Notes: generated from the sequence alone by a model not told the origin. A DNA stretch of 64,000 nucleotides from Paraniabella hibiscisoli (GCF_022512515.1 NZ_JAKWBK010000001.1:1054001-1118000), one strand, 5' to 3'; counted from the first letter of the stretch, positions 20,789 to 31,099 are shown. Program-made: numbers and translations.

Positions 20789-21496
20789 ATGGCCGACGTG
20801 CTGATCCCGCTTCTTACCCTTATTGCATTGGAAGTTATTTTGGGTATTGACAATATTATCTTTATTTCCATACTGGCCGATAAGCTGCCCGAAAACCAGC
20901 GGGCCAAATTAAGACTTTGGGGTATCGGCCTGGCAATGGTAATGCGTCTTATACTGCTTGCTGTTATTTCGTGGATACTAAAGCTGGATCAAAACCTGTT
21001 CACCATTTTCGGCATGTCTTTCACGGGTAAAGAGCTGATACTGATCGCCGGAGGTTTATTTCTGTTATATAAAAGCACGAAGGAGATCTATCATAAAACC
21101 GAGGAGCCTAACCCTAATGACCCGGCTAATGTAAAAACGGGCAGCTTTCGCAAACTGCTTTCTGAAATTATAGTGCTGGACCTTGTTTTCTCCATCGATT
21201 CGATCATTACTGCAGTAGGTATGGTACAGGAGCTCTGGATTATGTACACGGCAGTGATCGTTACAGTGATCATTATGCTGATAGCAGCTAAACCTATCAG
21301 TAATTTTATAAGCCGGCACCCGTCCTTTAAGGTACTGGCCCTTTGCTTCCTGATGTTGATTGGCGTGGCTTTACTGGCTGAAGGGTTTGAAGTGAAAATT
21401 CCGAAGGGCTATATTTATTTTGCCATGGGATTCTCTTTCCTGGTAGACCTGATACAGATGAAAACAGTAGGAAAGGTCAAACCCCGGGATCCATAA
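20789..21496 (+). CDS. TerC family integral membrane protein
   Basis: A 235-aa protein with about seven membrane helices. The acidic intramembrane motifs EVILGIDNIIF and DLVFSIDSIITAVGM are the TerC signature. TerC-family proteins are now linked to metal (manganese) efflux, including metalation of exported proteins, and to tellurite resistance in some operons. The ATG at 20789 is preferred to an upstream TTG. Its last 20 bases overlap the convergent small membrane gene on the other strand. Confidence 0.88.
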   Translation: MADVLIPLLTLIALEVILGIDNIIFISILADKLPENQRAKLRLWGIGLAMVMRLILLAVISWILKLDQNLFTIFGMSFTGKELILIAGGLFLLYKSTKEIYHKTEEPNPNDPANVKTGSFRKLLSEIIVLDLVFSIDSIITAVGMVQELWIMYTAVIVTVIIMLIAAKPISNFISRHPSFKVLALCFLMLIGVALLAEGFEVKIPKGYIYFAMGFSFLVDLIQMKTVGKVKPRDP

Positions 21497-21779
21497 AGAT
21501 CTGCATAATAAACCCACTGAGCATAGAGCCAGAGCAAATCATTGATAGCACCAGCAAAACGGATAATTTCTTTGTTGATACCATGTAAGCAAGGGAATAA
21601 CCAAAAACAAACAGTGGCATAATTAAAGCGGGTATAGTAGCCAGCTCAACAATTGCCTGCCCCAGGTGCCCTATGTCTATATGATGCTTTTCAACAGAGT
21701 ATAATGCAGAAAAATAAGCGGGAGAAAAAACAGCTACTATCAATATCAGCCATTTATTGATCAGGAATTTTGATTTCAT
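21477..21779 (-). CDS. Small membrane protein, unknown function
   Basis: A 100-aa protein with three probable membrane helices (WLILIVAVFSPAYFSAL, AIVELATIPALIMPLFVFGY, LSVLLVLSMICSGSMLSGF). It overlaps the end of TerC by 20 bases in a convergent arrangement. No family is recognised. The hydrophobic pattern with Lys at the N terminus supports a real membrane protein. Confidence 0.5.
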   Translation of the reverse strand: MKSKFLINKWLILIVAVFSPAYFSALYSVEKHHIDIGHLGQAIVELATIPALIMPLFVFGYSLAYMVSTKKLSVLLVLSMICSGSMLSGFIMQIFMDPGV

Positions 21780-21884
21780 AATTTGCCTTTATAAACGCTA
21801 AATTATGGAGCGGGCTTCCCGGTAGTTTTGATAATTGTCAAAAAAATAAACGGTAGCAGTACAATCTTGTTATAAAACAAAAAA

Positions 21885-21906
21885 TCCCGGAGCATTCACT
21901 CCGGGA
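21885..21906 (-). terminator. Rho-independent terminator of the respiratory operon
   Basis: A perfect 8-bp GC-rich stem (TCCCGGAG/CTCCGGGA) with a 6-base loop is followed on the minus strand by TTTTTTG. It lies 26 bases past the stop of the oxidase subunit IV gene, closing the 15-kb operon. Confidence 0.85.
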
Positions 21907-21932
21907 CCCCAAAATATATTCTTGACGGAAAA

Positions 21933-22418
21933 CTAGTGGCCTTCCCCTTTAGCAGGTTCGGCCGCCGATGAGCCTGAATGAGCTTTAGGCGTGGTAGTTT
22001 CTTCAAAATGTTTATCATATTTGTTACGCAGGTTTTTATAAGACTGACCATCTGCAAGAAATGCAATGATAAACCATATAAATAAAGCTAAAGGAACAAC
22101 GATTGTCATAATAAAATTACGGATCTCATCTCCCAGGTGCATAAACACCGAAACTATGTAGTAAGCTTTTGCAAGCGTCAGGATACAAACAATACCTTTC
22201 AATAATAAAATAAAGAAATAAGATGGCTCTCCTTTATGAAGGAAGTAGATCAGAAAACCAATGGCCAACTCAATGATGGTGATAACAGACAATATCATTG
22301 TTGTTTTCCATACCTTCTTTTTAAAGGTTGCATCATCAGAATGATGGTGCGATACAGTTACCTCGGGGTAAGCTGCTGAAGGAGAAATATCTTTTGTAGG
22401 ATCGTAATGATTACTCAT
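21933..22418 (-). CDS. Cytochrome c oxidase subunit IV family protein
   Basis: An intact 161-aa protein with three membrane helices (TTMILSVITIIELAIGFLIY, FFILLLKGIVCILTLAKAY, FIMTIVVPLALFIWFIIAFL). The central AKAYYIVSVFMHLGDE is typical of the small subunit IV of bacterial caa3/aa3 oxidases. It helps assemble or stabilise the oxidase. The C terminus is an Ala/Ser/His-rich tail. It is the last gene in the operon, 60 bases after the larger subunit III gene, and is followed by the terminator. Confidence 0.85.
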   Translation of the reverse strand: MSNHYDPTKDISPSAAYPEVTVSHHHSDDATFKKKVWKTTMILSVITIIELAIGFLIYFLHKGEPSYFFILLLKGIVCILTLAKAYYIVSVFMHLGDEIRNFIMTIVVPLALFIWFIIAFLADGQSYKNLRNKYDKHFEETTTPKAHSGSSAAEPAKGEGH

Positions 22419-22478
22419 AACTTATTTTATTCTAAAACTCTAAATATTCTTAATACTAAAATCTAAATGTCTAACCTC

Positions 22479-23362
22479 TTATATCAGATAAAAACACAGG
22501 AACACGAATACCCAAACCAGGTCTACAAAGTGCCAGTACAAACCAGCTTTTTCAATCATCAGGTAATGCCCTTTATTTTCAAATACATTATTGGAAGTCA
22601 TTAACAGCATAACAATATTGATAATCACACCACTAAATACGTGAAAACCATGGAAACCGGTAATACCATAGAAGAAACCTCCGAATGCAACAGGACCTTT
22701 TTCACGGATATGAACCGCATCGCTGTTACTGATCAGTTGTACCAACTGGTCTTTAGGAGTGGTCAACAATTCAGCGTGAGATGCAGGAGACAAATGATGC
22801 TCGCTAACCAAACTAGCCAAAGTTTCGATGGAAGAGTTTTGTAAAGCCGCGGTCACTTCAGGACCATGTACTAAATTCCCCATGGATTGTGCCGGGTAGT
22901 TTGGCTGATCAATTCAATTTTACCATCAATTAAGGTAGCATGCTCAGCAGTTAAAAGGTGATGCCACTCCAAAGCCTGGCAACCTAAAAACGCTAAACCT
23001 CCCACAATAGTCCATAGTAACCATTTTTGTACATCTGCTTTTTTACGATTATGCCCTGCGTGTACTGCCAATACCATCGTAACCGAGCTGATGATCAGGA
23101 TAAACGTCATGATACTTACAAACACCAATGGCAAGTTAGCATGACCCGCACCTGGCAATGCGTTAAATACCACGTTGGGATCTGGCCAGAAGTTCTGGCT
23201 AAACCTGGTGGTACCGTAAGAAATAAGGAACGCGCCGAACGTAAAGGCATCGCTCATTAAAAAATACCACATCATCACTTTTCCGTACTCTATATTAAAA
23301 GGGCTTTTCCCTCCGCTCCACCATTTGGTACGATGTGTGTTTACTGTTGCTTCGTGTGCCAT
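22479..23362 (-). CDS. ctaE: Cytochrome c oxidase subunit III (one frameshift)
   Basis: About 294 aa when one missing base near 22880 is restored. Subunit III stabilises the catalytic core of the heme-copper oxidase. Family features include KVMMWYFLMSDAFTFGAFL near the N terminus, the acidic LGCQALEWHHL region, FFYGITGFHGFHVFSG and GLYWHFVDLVWVFVFL. A soluble insertion of about 60 residues between helices (ISQTTRHNP to SDAVHIREKG) makes it longer than its neighbour. It follows a second, shorter subunit III gene by 15 bases. Two subunit III genes in tandem are usual in this type of Bacteroidota operon. Confidence 0.9.
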
Positions 23363-23377
23363 TCCTTAGAAAAAATT

Positions 23378-23953
23378 TTATCCAACAATTATAAAAAATA
23401 TTAATAAATACAACCACAAAAGGTCTACAAAATGCCAGTACATGCCCATTACCTCAGCGGGAACTGCACTATACAGTTTGCGCGTTCCAATTAAAGACCT
23501 TACCACCATCACAATCAATGCAACAACCCCGCCTAATACGTGCAAACCGTGTAAACCGGCAATTGCATAAAAGAACTGACCTGCGCCCGATGATCCTTTA
23601 AAACGGATGTTTTGGTCCCATAATTCACCAAATCCTACAATCTGGCAAACTACAAAAGCCAATCCTAATACTACCGTTACGCCCATCAAAGAACGGTAGC
23701 GTTGCATATCACGGGCTTTAAATGACTTAATAGCCATTTGCATGGTAAGGCTGCTTGCTAAAATTACTACCGTAGAAACCCAGAAGATCTTAGGTAATAC
23801 AATCGTTCTCCAGCCGGTAAGGTTACTTTTTACAATAAAAGCACTGGTAAGACCCGCAAACATCATAATGATACTTGCTATGGCTACCCATAAAGTAAAT
23901 TTATGAGGATGTACTCTTTTGTGCTGTTCGTTGCTCACTATATCCACGTTCAA
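23378..23953 (-). CDS. Cytochrome c oxidase subunit III, short paralogue
   Basis: An intact 191-aa, five-helix protein. FTLWVAIASIIMMFAGLTSA opens the membrane part, and FFYAIAGLHGLHVLGGVVAL and GMYWHFVDLLWLYLLIFF are the conserved subunit III motifs. It is clearly homologous to the downstream longer subunit III gene but lacks its insertion. It is probably a second subunit III-like component of the same oxidase. Confidence 0.88.
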   Translation of the reverse strand: MNVDIVSNEQHKRVHPHKFTLWVAIASIIMMFAGLTSAFIVKSNLTGWRTIVLPKIFWVSTVVILASSLTMQMAIKSFKARDMQRYRSLMGVTVVLGLAFVVCQIVGFGELWDQNIRFKGSSGAGQFFYAIAGLHGLHVLGGVVALIVMVVRSLIGTRKLYSAVPAEVMGMYWHFVDLLWLYLLIFFIIVG

Positions 23954-23961
23954 TTTGTTTA

Positions 23962-24469
23962 TTACCCGTATAACTCACCTTCGTGTACAGGTTTAATTAT
24001 AGACATTATCTTTTTAAGCTCCTCTTTTCGCTCTCTTTTCTGTTTCTCCTTTGTTTCTGCAATTATACGCTCATAATTGTCATACTCAAATCTACCCCGT
24101 TCCTCCGGCATTAATATTAATTGAGGCCCTGCCCAAAAGTAATCAGTATGAAAAAAACACCTGATAAAATAACTACTGCCTCTCTTCAAGTTTAACATTA
24201 AGGGGTCCTTAGTCTTCCTGGAAGTCGAAAGTAACACCGAATCACCTGCATGAACCCTAACTGCACACTTTTGTCCATACTTTACTGTTGCAATCTCCTT
24301 ACCATTGGCCGTTATAATGTAACTTTTGCTATTAGGCAGGTCATATCCTCCCCCGGTCTGTATATATAAAGAACTACGTTACTACTATCTACACTTCCTA
24401 TTGCTTTGGCCTGAGCATTCGCTAGTGTCATTAAGAAAAAGCACAAACACAAAAAAGAAGCCTCTTCAT
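23962..24469 (-). CDS. DUF2846-like exported protein inside the oxidase operon (two frameshifts)
   Basis: About 169 aa if breaks near 24435 and 24350 (G run) are bridged. The restored start is MKRLLFCVCAFFLMTLANAQ, a signal peptide. The body (VVLYIYRP, YDLPNSKSYIITANGKEIA, YGQKCAVRVHAGDSVLLS) matches the beta-rich DUF2846 pattern. The C terminus is a charged, Lys/Glu-rich helix (IIAETKEKQKRERKEELKK). The function is unknown. It sits between ctaB and the subunit III genes on the same strand with gaps of 8-18 bases, so it should be co-expressed with the oxidase. Such a gene is not a standard member of this operon. Confidence 0.65.
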
Positions 24470-24487
24470 CTGCTCTGATTTACTATT

Positions 24488-25382
24488 TCAGACCTTTGCT
24501 AATAGTAGCGCCAGTAACACAACCGGCAAATACATATAGCTTCCAAACATCACGTTCCTGGCACTCTTTACGTCCATTTTGCTATATAAAGTCACACACC
24601 GCATGATCATAAAAAGATTGGCGATAATGATGAGTGCCAAAGCTATCATTCCTTTAATACCAGCCGAACTACTGATGCCTGTAAAGAAAGGCGCTACGGT
24701 AATAGGTACCAGCAAAAGCGAATAAACTAAAGTCTGCAATGCGGTAAACTTGGTAGGCCCTTTATCACTGGGCAATAATTTAAAGCCCGCCTCACTATAA
24801 TCTTTGTGCGCCACCCAGGCTATAGCCCAAAAATGGGGGAACTGCCACAAAAACTGGATCCCAAACATCACCGCTCCGCCTAACCAATCTATATCCTGGC
24901 CCGGCACAAATCCGCTACCCAGCCTATTAAGCAGGGAAGCGCTCCTGGAACCGCACCGACTAATACAGCAATAGAGTTTACTTTTTTAAAGGCGTATAAA
25001 CAAAGGCATATAAGAAAAGACTGAACGCAGCCAAAGCGGCAGCTGTCCAGTTAAAATAATAGCCTAAGATGAATACCCCTAAAGCGCCGGTAAGCACAGC
25101 AAACCCCCAACCCTGTTCGGGTGTAATCCGCCCGCTGGCAATGGGTCGCTTAGCCGTACGTTTCATTAACGCATCTGTATCCTTTTCAACCACCATGTTG
25201 ATGGTGTTGGCACTACCTGTAACCAACATACCACCTGCAAAGAGCAAAACAATCCGCCACCAGTCAATCAACACATCGGGCACCAGCAGGTAACTGATTA
25301 CACTGCTAAATACCACCATTATACTCAAAGAGGGCTTTACAAGCTGTATATAATCTTTAAAGCCGGCTCTTTTTTGTTCCAA
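24488..25382 (-). CDS. ctaB: Protoheme IX farnesyltransferase (heme O synthase; two frameshifts)
   Basis: This integral membrane UbiA-family prenyltransferase adds a farnesyl group to heme b, giving heme O for the oxidase. About 298 aa after bridging breaks near 24985 (A run) and 24920. The first Asp-rich motif, NMVVEKDTDALMKRT with RPIASGRI, is complete. The second region carries QFLWQFPHFWAIAW. Its position directly after ctaD is standard. No heme A synthase gene is seen in the window. Confidence 0.9.
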
Positions 25383-25466
25383 TTTATTACCTGTTAATAG
25401 TTAATGGTTCATTGATCCTGGAAAGCCAACCACTCACCATTCACAATTTCCTATTCACCTCTTCCC

Positions 25467-27281
25467 TTAATGCGAACTTTCTTTATCTCCAATCGGCTCA
25501 GTCTGCGGAATGAAATCTCTTCCGTCTTTACCGTAGTCATAAGCCCAGCGATGAACTTCAGGAATTTCTCCATCCCAGTTACCGTGTCCCGGACGAATAG
25601 GTGTGGTCCACTCTAATGTAGTAGCACCCCATGGATTTAACTCTCTTACTCTTCTACCTTTATATATAGAATAGAAATAATTGAACACAAACATCAGCTG
25701 AACCGCAAATACTAACACCGTAACTACAGTGATCATCGCATCCAGGCCGTGGAACTGGTTAAAGCTCACCCAGCTGCTCTTATCCAGGTACCTTCTTGGC
25801 ATACCGGCAAAACCCTGGTAGTGCATTGGCCAGAAAATTAGATATGCACCAATAAGTGTTACCCAGAAGTGGATATAACCCAGCGTATTGTTCATATACC
25901 TGCCAAACATCTTCGGGAACCAATGATAAATACCACAGAACATACCAAAGAAGGCGGATACACCCATTACAATGTGGAAGTGAGCGATCACAAACATGGT
26001 ATCGTGCAGGTGAATATCAATAGTAGAGTTACCCAAGAAGATACCTGTTAAACCACCTGAGATAAATAAGCTTACAAAGCCTATTGCAAAAAGCATGGCT
26101 GGTGTAAACCTGATATTACCACGCCATAAAGTAGTTAACCAGTTAAATACTTTAATAGCTGAAGGAACCGCAATTAAGAGCGTCAGCAATACGAATACCG
26201 ACCCGAGGAACGGATTCAATCCCGTGACGAACATGTGGTGCGCCCATACCAGGAAGGCTAGCACGCAAATCGCAAACATAGAGAACACCATGGCCATATA
26301 ACCAAAGATGGGTTTCCGTGCGTTAACTGACATTACCTCCGATACGATACCCATGGTAGGCAGGATGATAATGTACACCTCTGGGTGACCTAAGAACCAG
26401 AATAAGTGCTGGAACAGGATAGCGCTACCGCCTTCATTGGCCAAAGCTTGTCCGGCAATATAAATATCGCTCAGGTAGAAGCTGGTACCCAGGTGACGAT
26501 CGAAAATTAATAATACTACGCCTGATAATAATACAGGGAATGACAATACGCCCAGGATGGCAGTAAACAACAGCGCCCAGATTGTCAAAGGCACCCTTGT
26601 CATGCTCATACCTTTGGTACGCATGTTTAATATAGTTGCGATATAGTTCAAACCACCCAAAAGCTGGGAGATAATAAACAATGCCATACCAATAATCCAG
26701 TAATCCATACCGGCTTTAGAACCTTCTGAAGCCTGTCCCAGGGCGCTCAATGGAGGGTAGATCGTCCAACCACCTGATGCAGGTCCTGTCTGGATAAATA
26801 GAGATGCCAGCATTACAATGCTACCACCAAAGAAGAACCAGTAAGATAACATGTTCATCATTGGAGATGCCATATCTCTTGCTCCTACCTGCAATGGAAT
26901 TAACAGGTTGGCAAAAGTTCCACTCAAACCGGCAGTTAATACAAAGAATACCAGTACTGTACCGTGCATAGTAGTTAATGCATAGTAGAATTCGGGTCTT
27001 AATCTTCCGCCTTCAGCCCACTTTCCAAAAAATGTCTCCAGAATGGGGAAGCTTTCTTCAGGAAAGCCTAACTGCAACCTGAACAATACCGAGAACAAAC
27101 CACCAATGATCGCCCATACAATACCTGTAATAAGGAATTGTTTAGCAATCATTTTATGATCCATGCTAAAAATATACTTCGAAATAAAAGTCTCTTTGTG
27201 ATGCGCATGCACATGATGATGATCATCTGCATGGTGACCGTGGCTTGCTGTTTCCTGGTGGGTATGTAAAATATCGCTCAT
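25467..27281 (-). CDS. ctaD: Cytochrome c oxidase subunit I
   Basis: The intact 604-aa catalytic subunit holds the low-spin heme, the high-spin heme and CuB, reduces oxygen and pumps protons. Landmarks are FYYALTTMHGTVLVFFVL, the CuB/proton motif WFLGHPEVYIIILP, AHHMFVTG, HDTMFVIAHFHIVMG with the heme-ligand histidines, and the C-terminal PRRY. HPEVY points to an A-type (aa3 or caa3) oxidase. The N terminus carries a striking His-rich extension of about 30 residues before the first conserved segment. It is the most conserved gene of the operon and is undamaged. Confidence 0.96.
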   Translation of the reverse strand: MSDILHTHQETASHGHHADDHHHVHAHHKETFISKYIFSMDHKMIAKQFLITGIVWAIIGGLFSVLFRLQLGFPEESFPILETFFGKWAEGGRLRPEFYYALTTMHGTVLVFFVLTAGLSGTFANLLIPLQVGARDMASPMMNMLSYWFFFGGSIVMLASLFIQTGPASGGWTIYPPLSALGQASEGSKAGMDYWIIGMALFIISQLLGGLNYIATILNMRTKGMSMTRVPLTIWALLFTAILGVLSFPVLLSGVVLLIFDRHLGTSFYLSDIYIAGQALANEGGSAILFQHLFWFLGHPEVYIIILPTMGIVSEVMSVNARKPIFGYMAMVFSMFAICVLAFLVWAHHMFVTGLNPFLGSVFVLLTLLIAVPSAIKVFNWLTTLWRGNIRFTPAMLFAIGFVSLFISGGLTGIFLGNSTIDIHLHDTMFVIAHFHIVMGVSAFFGMFCGIYHWFPKMFGRYMNNTLGYIHFWVTLIGAYLIFWPMHYQGFAGMPRRYLDKSSWVSFNQFHGLDAMITVVTVLVFAVQLMFVFNYFYSIYKGRRVRELNPWGATTLEWTTPIRPGHGNWDGEIPEVHRWAYDYGKDGRDFIPQTEPIGDKESSH

Positions 27282-27322
27282 AAAAAAATTCGTCTTTAAT
27301 ATCGATCTAAAGGTATATCAAA

Positions 27323-28416
27323 TTATTTTGTAGTAGCTGAATCGGGTTTAGCGGCAACGGCAACACTATCAGCAGGTTTCTTGGCCGAAGAGTCTTTGGC
27401 AACAGCTGCGGCCGGAGCTGCAGGCATTTCTTTTCCACTACGGCCTTTTGGTACTGTGCCTTCTGGCTTGCCATCCACTGATCATATTCTTCCTGGGTTT
27501 CTACAATAATTTCTCCGCGCATACCTGTATGTCCGGCACCGCACATCTGATCGCAGGCAAGTTCAAATACAAAATTCTCCTGGCCTGTTTCTTTGATCAT
27601 ATCCTTGGTAGTCTTAATAGGCGTAAACCATAAAGTAGTCGGCGTTCCGGGCACCGCATCCATTTTCAACCGGAAATGTGGTAAACCCACGCTATGAATT
27701 ACATCTTTTGCACCAATTACTAATCTCACCGGCTTATTAACTACCAGGTGTAATGGACCACCAGACACGATATCATCATGTGTAGCAGCATCATCCCAGA
27801 TCAAACCCAGTGAGTTATCATTGCTCTCGTCAATAAACTTATAATTCTTTTTACCTAAAACACCATCCTTACCGGGGTAACGAAACTCCCACTTAAACTG
27901 GCTGCCGGTAACTTCTACAGTAGCTGCATTTTCAGGAGCTGCACCCGTGATCTGAAACCAGTAAACTAAACCAAATGAGATTAATACTGTTAATACAATA
28001 GCAGGTACAACCGTCCATATCATTTCCAGCTTATTGTTATGCGGGAAATAATAAGCCTTCTGATTTTCTCTCTCCTGGTATTTAAAAGAATACCAGAATA
28101 ATAATACCTGGGTTAGTACAAATACAATACCTGTAGTGATCAGGGTATATTTCAACATCCTGTCCACTTTAATACCGTGGTCGGAAGCCGAGCTGTCAAA
28201 ACCTAAAGTTTTATCAGCCAGGGTATGATGCGCCCAATACACACCAAAAAGACCCACAATCAGAAACGCTAACAACAAAAATGCATTGATCCTGTTAGAC
28301 TGCTTTCTTGTCCTCTCCTCTCCTTGTACTATTGATACAAATTCAGTAGCCCTTGCAATCTGGAAGGTGATAATGAATCCCAATAATAAAATCGCTATTA
28401 GTAAAAAAGTATGCAT
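27323..28416 (-). CDS. ctaC: Cytochrome c oxidase subunit II (one frameshift near the end)
   Basis: About 364 aa when a break near 27431 (A run) is bridged. The restored tail is Ala/Lys/Pro-rich. Subunit II carries the CuA centre that takes electrons from cytochrome c. The CuA motif CDQMCGAGHTGM is present together with the upstream His in SVGLPHFRLKMD. Membrane helices at the N terminus include a first segment (LLIAILLLGFIITFQIA) ahead of the usual two. There is no fused cytochrome c domain, so the electron donor is presumably one of the cytochromes of the upstream ACIII genes. Confidence 0.92.
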
Positions 28417-28485
28417 ACGATGTATTGTTCTGTTATGTTATATCTTATTTTTTGTTACCAACTCCGGTACTTCTTTCAATTTTGT

Positions 28486-28514
28486 TGCGTCTCCGAAGGA
28501 GTCCTTCGGACGCA
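28486..28514. repeat. Inverted repeat between actF and ctaC
   Basis: TCCGAAGGA and TCCTTCGGA form a near-continuous palindrome, extended by TGCG/CGCA arms. It lies in the 149-base gap between actF and ctaC, the largest gap of the operon. There is no T tract on the minus strand. It could be a mobile REP-like repeat, an mRNA-processing site or a partial terminator. Confidence 0.55.
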
Positions 28515-28565
28515 CCTTTATACTGAAGTATATATCTCAACTTTTCTTTAAGCCTCCTATAATTA

Positions 28566-29824
28566 TTAAGTATGGTGAATAACACTCTCTTTTGCAAAAG
28601 GGTGGTTCTTTACAGTTAAAGGATACTTACTTAATGTGCGGCCCACGATAAACAATATCAATCCGACAAAGAACATAGCAATACCCATATCATAAAGAAT
28701 AGCAGGTAACTTGTTAGGTGAAACTGCCGGGAACACCATTTGATAAAAATCGAGCCAGTGACCAAAAATAATAAGCAGGGCTACAAAAGTTACTATAGTA
28801 TAGTTACGCTTGGAGTCGCGGCTCATTAATATTAAAATAGGACCTACAAAGTTGATGATCAGCATGATCCAATACAGAAACGCATACGGGCTTGATTCTG
28901 TAGGACTTCCGATCCTGTTAGCAAAATAAATTGTTTCTTCCGGCTGGTTACTATACCAGATCAGCATAAACTGTGAGAACCACAGGTAGGTCCAGAATAT
29001 AGAAAACGCAAACATAAACTTACCCAAATCGTGTATATGCTCTTTGTTTACAGCAGGTAGCATGTTGTTGTTTTTCAAAAACACCACAAATAATAATATT
29101 ACAGCTATGCCCGATACAAAGGTGCTGGCAAAAGTGTACCAGCTGTACATAGTACTAAACCAGTGTGCATCGATACTCATTAACCATAACCAGGGTAAAG
29201 AAGACATAATAGTTAAAGCAAATACCACTGCATAAAGGGCGGCCATTACGGTATTATCCCAGGCAAACTTTTTCTTGCTTCAACGGTTGCCGGAGGATTG
29301 GTATCCAGGCTCCTGGAGCGCTGGCGCATTTTCCATCCGATAAGCGACCAGAAAACTACTGTAGCTAAAGTAACCGAGACAAAGAATCCTTTATTTAAAA
29401 ATCCTTTTTTATGATTTAAAACTTTATCATGTAACACATGCTCGGTGTCTGTCCAGTGATAAATTGTATGGTTATCGCTGAAAACGATAGACAATAAAAT
29501 GACAGCGGCAATAATACCAATGGCAGGAACCGCAGAAGAAACGGCTTCCGTTACTCTCGAAAAACCTATCTGCCAGCCACCCCAGGCCAGGGTAGTGGCG
29601 CACATAAAGAACATAGCCGCATTCACCACCAATAAAAAGAAGACACTGTTTTGCAACAGGCTTGCCCAAAAACGCGCTTGACTTTTGTGTATTTCCTCTT
29701 CACTACCGGTTGCACCGTGCGTAGCAATATACAATGCTATAGCCGCTATCAGTCCCACACCCATTAACACATACGCAATAGTGTTGTACTTCTTGGTAGG
29801 TATAAATTTTTCTACTGTTGACAT
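28566..29824 (-). CDS. actF: ACIII subunit ActF (one frameshift)
   Basis: About 419 aa after restoring one base near 29262 (A run). ActF is an integral membrane subunit of alternative complex III, the menaquinol:cytochrome c oxidoreductase that replaces bc1 in many Bacteroidota. It has about ten helices. The order A-B-C-D-E-F and helix motifs such as FSIFWTYLWFSQFMLIWYSN support the call. ActF is the smaller NrfD-like companion of ActC. It is followed by the oxidase genes, consistent with an ACIII-oxidase supercomplex. Confidence 0.88.
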
Positions 29825-29854
29825 TCCTGTTCTATATTAAATAAGTTCAAATAA

Positions 29855-30484
29855 TTAATTCTTTGCAGTTGCAGTGCTATCTACCGGAGCTGCAGCCGCC
29901 GGCGCCTCTTTCTTCGCTGTCTTCGATTTAATATACGTTACCACTTCCCAGCGCTGTTTCGGAGTCAGCTGCGAGGCATAGCTACCCATCTGTCCTTTAC
30001 CAAAAGTAATAGAGTAGAACATGGTACCTGGTGCCATAGCCACCATATCTGCGGCGTGAAAATCTTTTGGAGCAGCTGAGTAAGGACCATCGCCGCCTTT
30101 AAACAGCGGACCATTACCATCTAAACCGGCACCATGACAAATTCCACAATTAATTAAGTATAATCTTTCTGCTTCTTTCAGGTTCACAGTTGCCTTGCTG
30201 CTATCCAGCGGGTTTTTTAAACCGGCAGACTGAGCATATCCCAAAGAGTCATGTTTTAAGTCAAAATGAAAAGCCAGATCCTCGCTCCTGGATACAGTAC
30301 CAGGCACCGGTAACCGGTCATAATGAATTCCTGAATCTTTCAGACTTTTAGTTGGCGCATAGGTTTCATAAGCCACGCTATAGTACATATCAGGCATGTA
30401 AGCAATACCAGGATCTTTCCCTGCACCACAACCTGCGGCTACTGCGCTAAGCATCACAACTGCTATATAAAAATATTTGTTCAT
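29855..30484 (-). CDS. actE: ACIII subunit ActE, monoheme cytochrome c lipoprotein
   Basis: An intact 209-aa protein. The signal ends VMLSAVAAGCGAGKD, a lipoprotein site. One heme-binding motif, CGICH, is followed by GAGLDGNGPLFKGGDGP, and the distal Met is probably in VAMAPGTMFYSI or KGQMGSYA. ActE probably passes electrons from ActA to the oxidase or a soluble carrier. The C terminus is a low-complexity Ala/Pro tail. It is flanked by actD and actF with gaps of about 30 bases. Confidence 0.92.
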   Translation of the reverse strand: MNKYFYIAVVMLSAVAAGCGAGKDPGIAYMPDMYYSVAYETYAPTKSLKDSGIHYDRLPVPGTVSRSEDLAFHFDLKHDSLGYAQSAGLKNPLDSSKATVNLKEAERLYLINCGICHGAGLDGNGPLFKGGDGPYSAAPKDFHAADMVAMAPGTMFYSITFGKGQMGSYASQLTPKQRWEVVTYIKSKTAKKEAPAAAAPVDSTATAKN

Positions 30485-30511
30485 CTGTTTCTTTCCTTGA
30501 GTTGATATTAA

Positions 30512-31099
30512 TTAAACCTGTGGCACTTTCTTTCCAAAACGTACTGTTTCCCTGTCGTAACGCCCAATCCACCAATCAGCTTCACGATGCTGTATTTCTA
30601 CGCCCTGCGCACCTACACTTTCTAAAAAAGCAATCGCTTCAGCTTCATTAGTTTTATCAGTGCACTCAATAGCCATGGTGAACGTATCATCCGTACTACG
30701 CAGGTTAAAGTGGTCCTTCTTTACAAAAGGCGCCAACTGGCATAACCAGCAGAAAGTAAGTACCATACCCACAGCAGCAAATAATACCGTCAACTCAAAC
30801 ATAATAGGTATCCATGCCGGTAAAGAGAAGAACGGCTTACCTCCAAAATTGATCTTCCAGTCAAACGCCAGCATAAAGGTGATAAAACCAATGGCTGTAG
30901 AGGTACCGGTAATCCCGTAAATAAAACCTGCAATGTGAAGATCGGTATCCTTTAAACCCATTACCTTATCCAAACCATGGATAGGAAAGGGAGTATACAC
31001 ATCGTGTATTTTGTAACCGGCACGGCGCACTTTCGTTACTGCCGGAAACAATACCGTTTCTTCGTAAAAATTACCTACAACAAATTTCTTAACGTTCAT
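30512..31099 (-). CDS. actD: ACIII subunit ActD (DUF3341)
   Basis: An intact 195-aa protein matching DUF3341. An N-terminal soluble segment (VGNFYEETVLFPAVTKVRRAG, YTPFPIHGLDKVMGL) precedes two membrane helices (IYGITGTSTAIGFITFML and FELTVLFAAVGMVLTFCWL) and a small C-terminal soluble domain. It is a structural subunit of ACIII without cofactors. It lies between actC and actE in the conserved order. Confidence 0.92.
   Translation of the reverse strand: MNVKKFVVGNFYEETVLFPAVTKVRRAGYKIHDVYTPFPIHGLDKVMGLKDTDLHIAGFIYGITGTSTAIGFITFMLAFDWKINFGGKPFFSLPAWIPIMFELTVLFAAVGMVLTFCWLCQLAPFVKKDHFNLRSTDDTFTMAIECTDKTNEAEAIAFLESVGAQGVEIQHREADWWIGRYDRETVRFGKKVPQV

Noticed and set aside
30660..30920. Plus-strand ORF opposite actD
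   Set aside because: It is a reverse-strand shadow of a well-conserved gene and has no recognisable domain.
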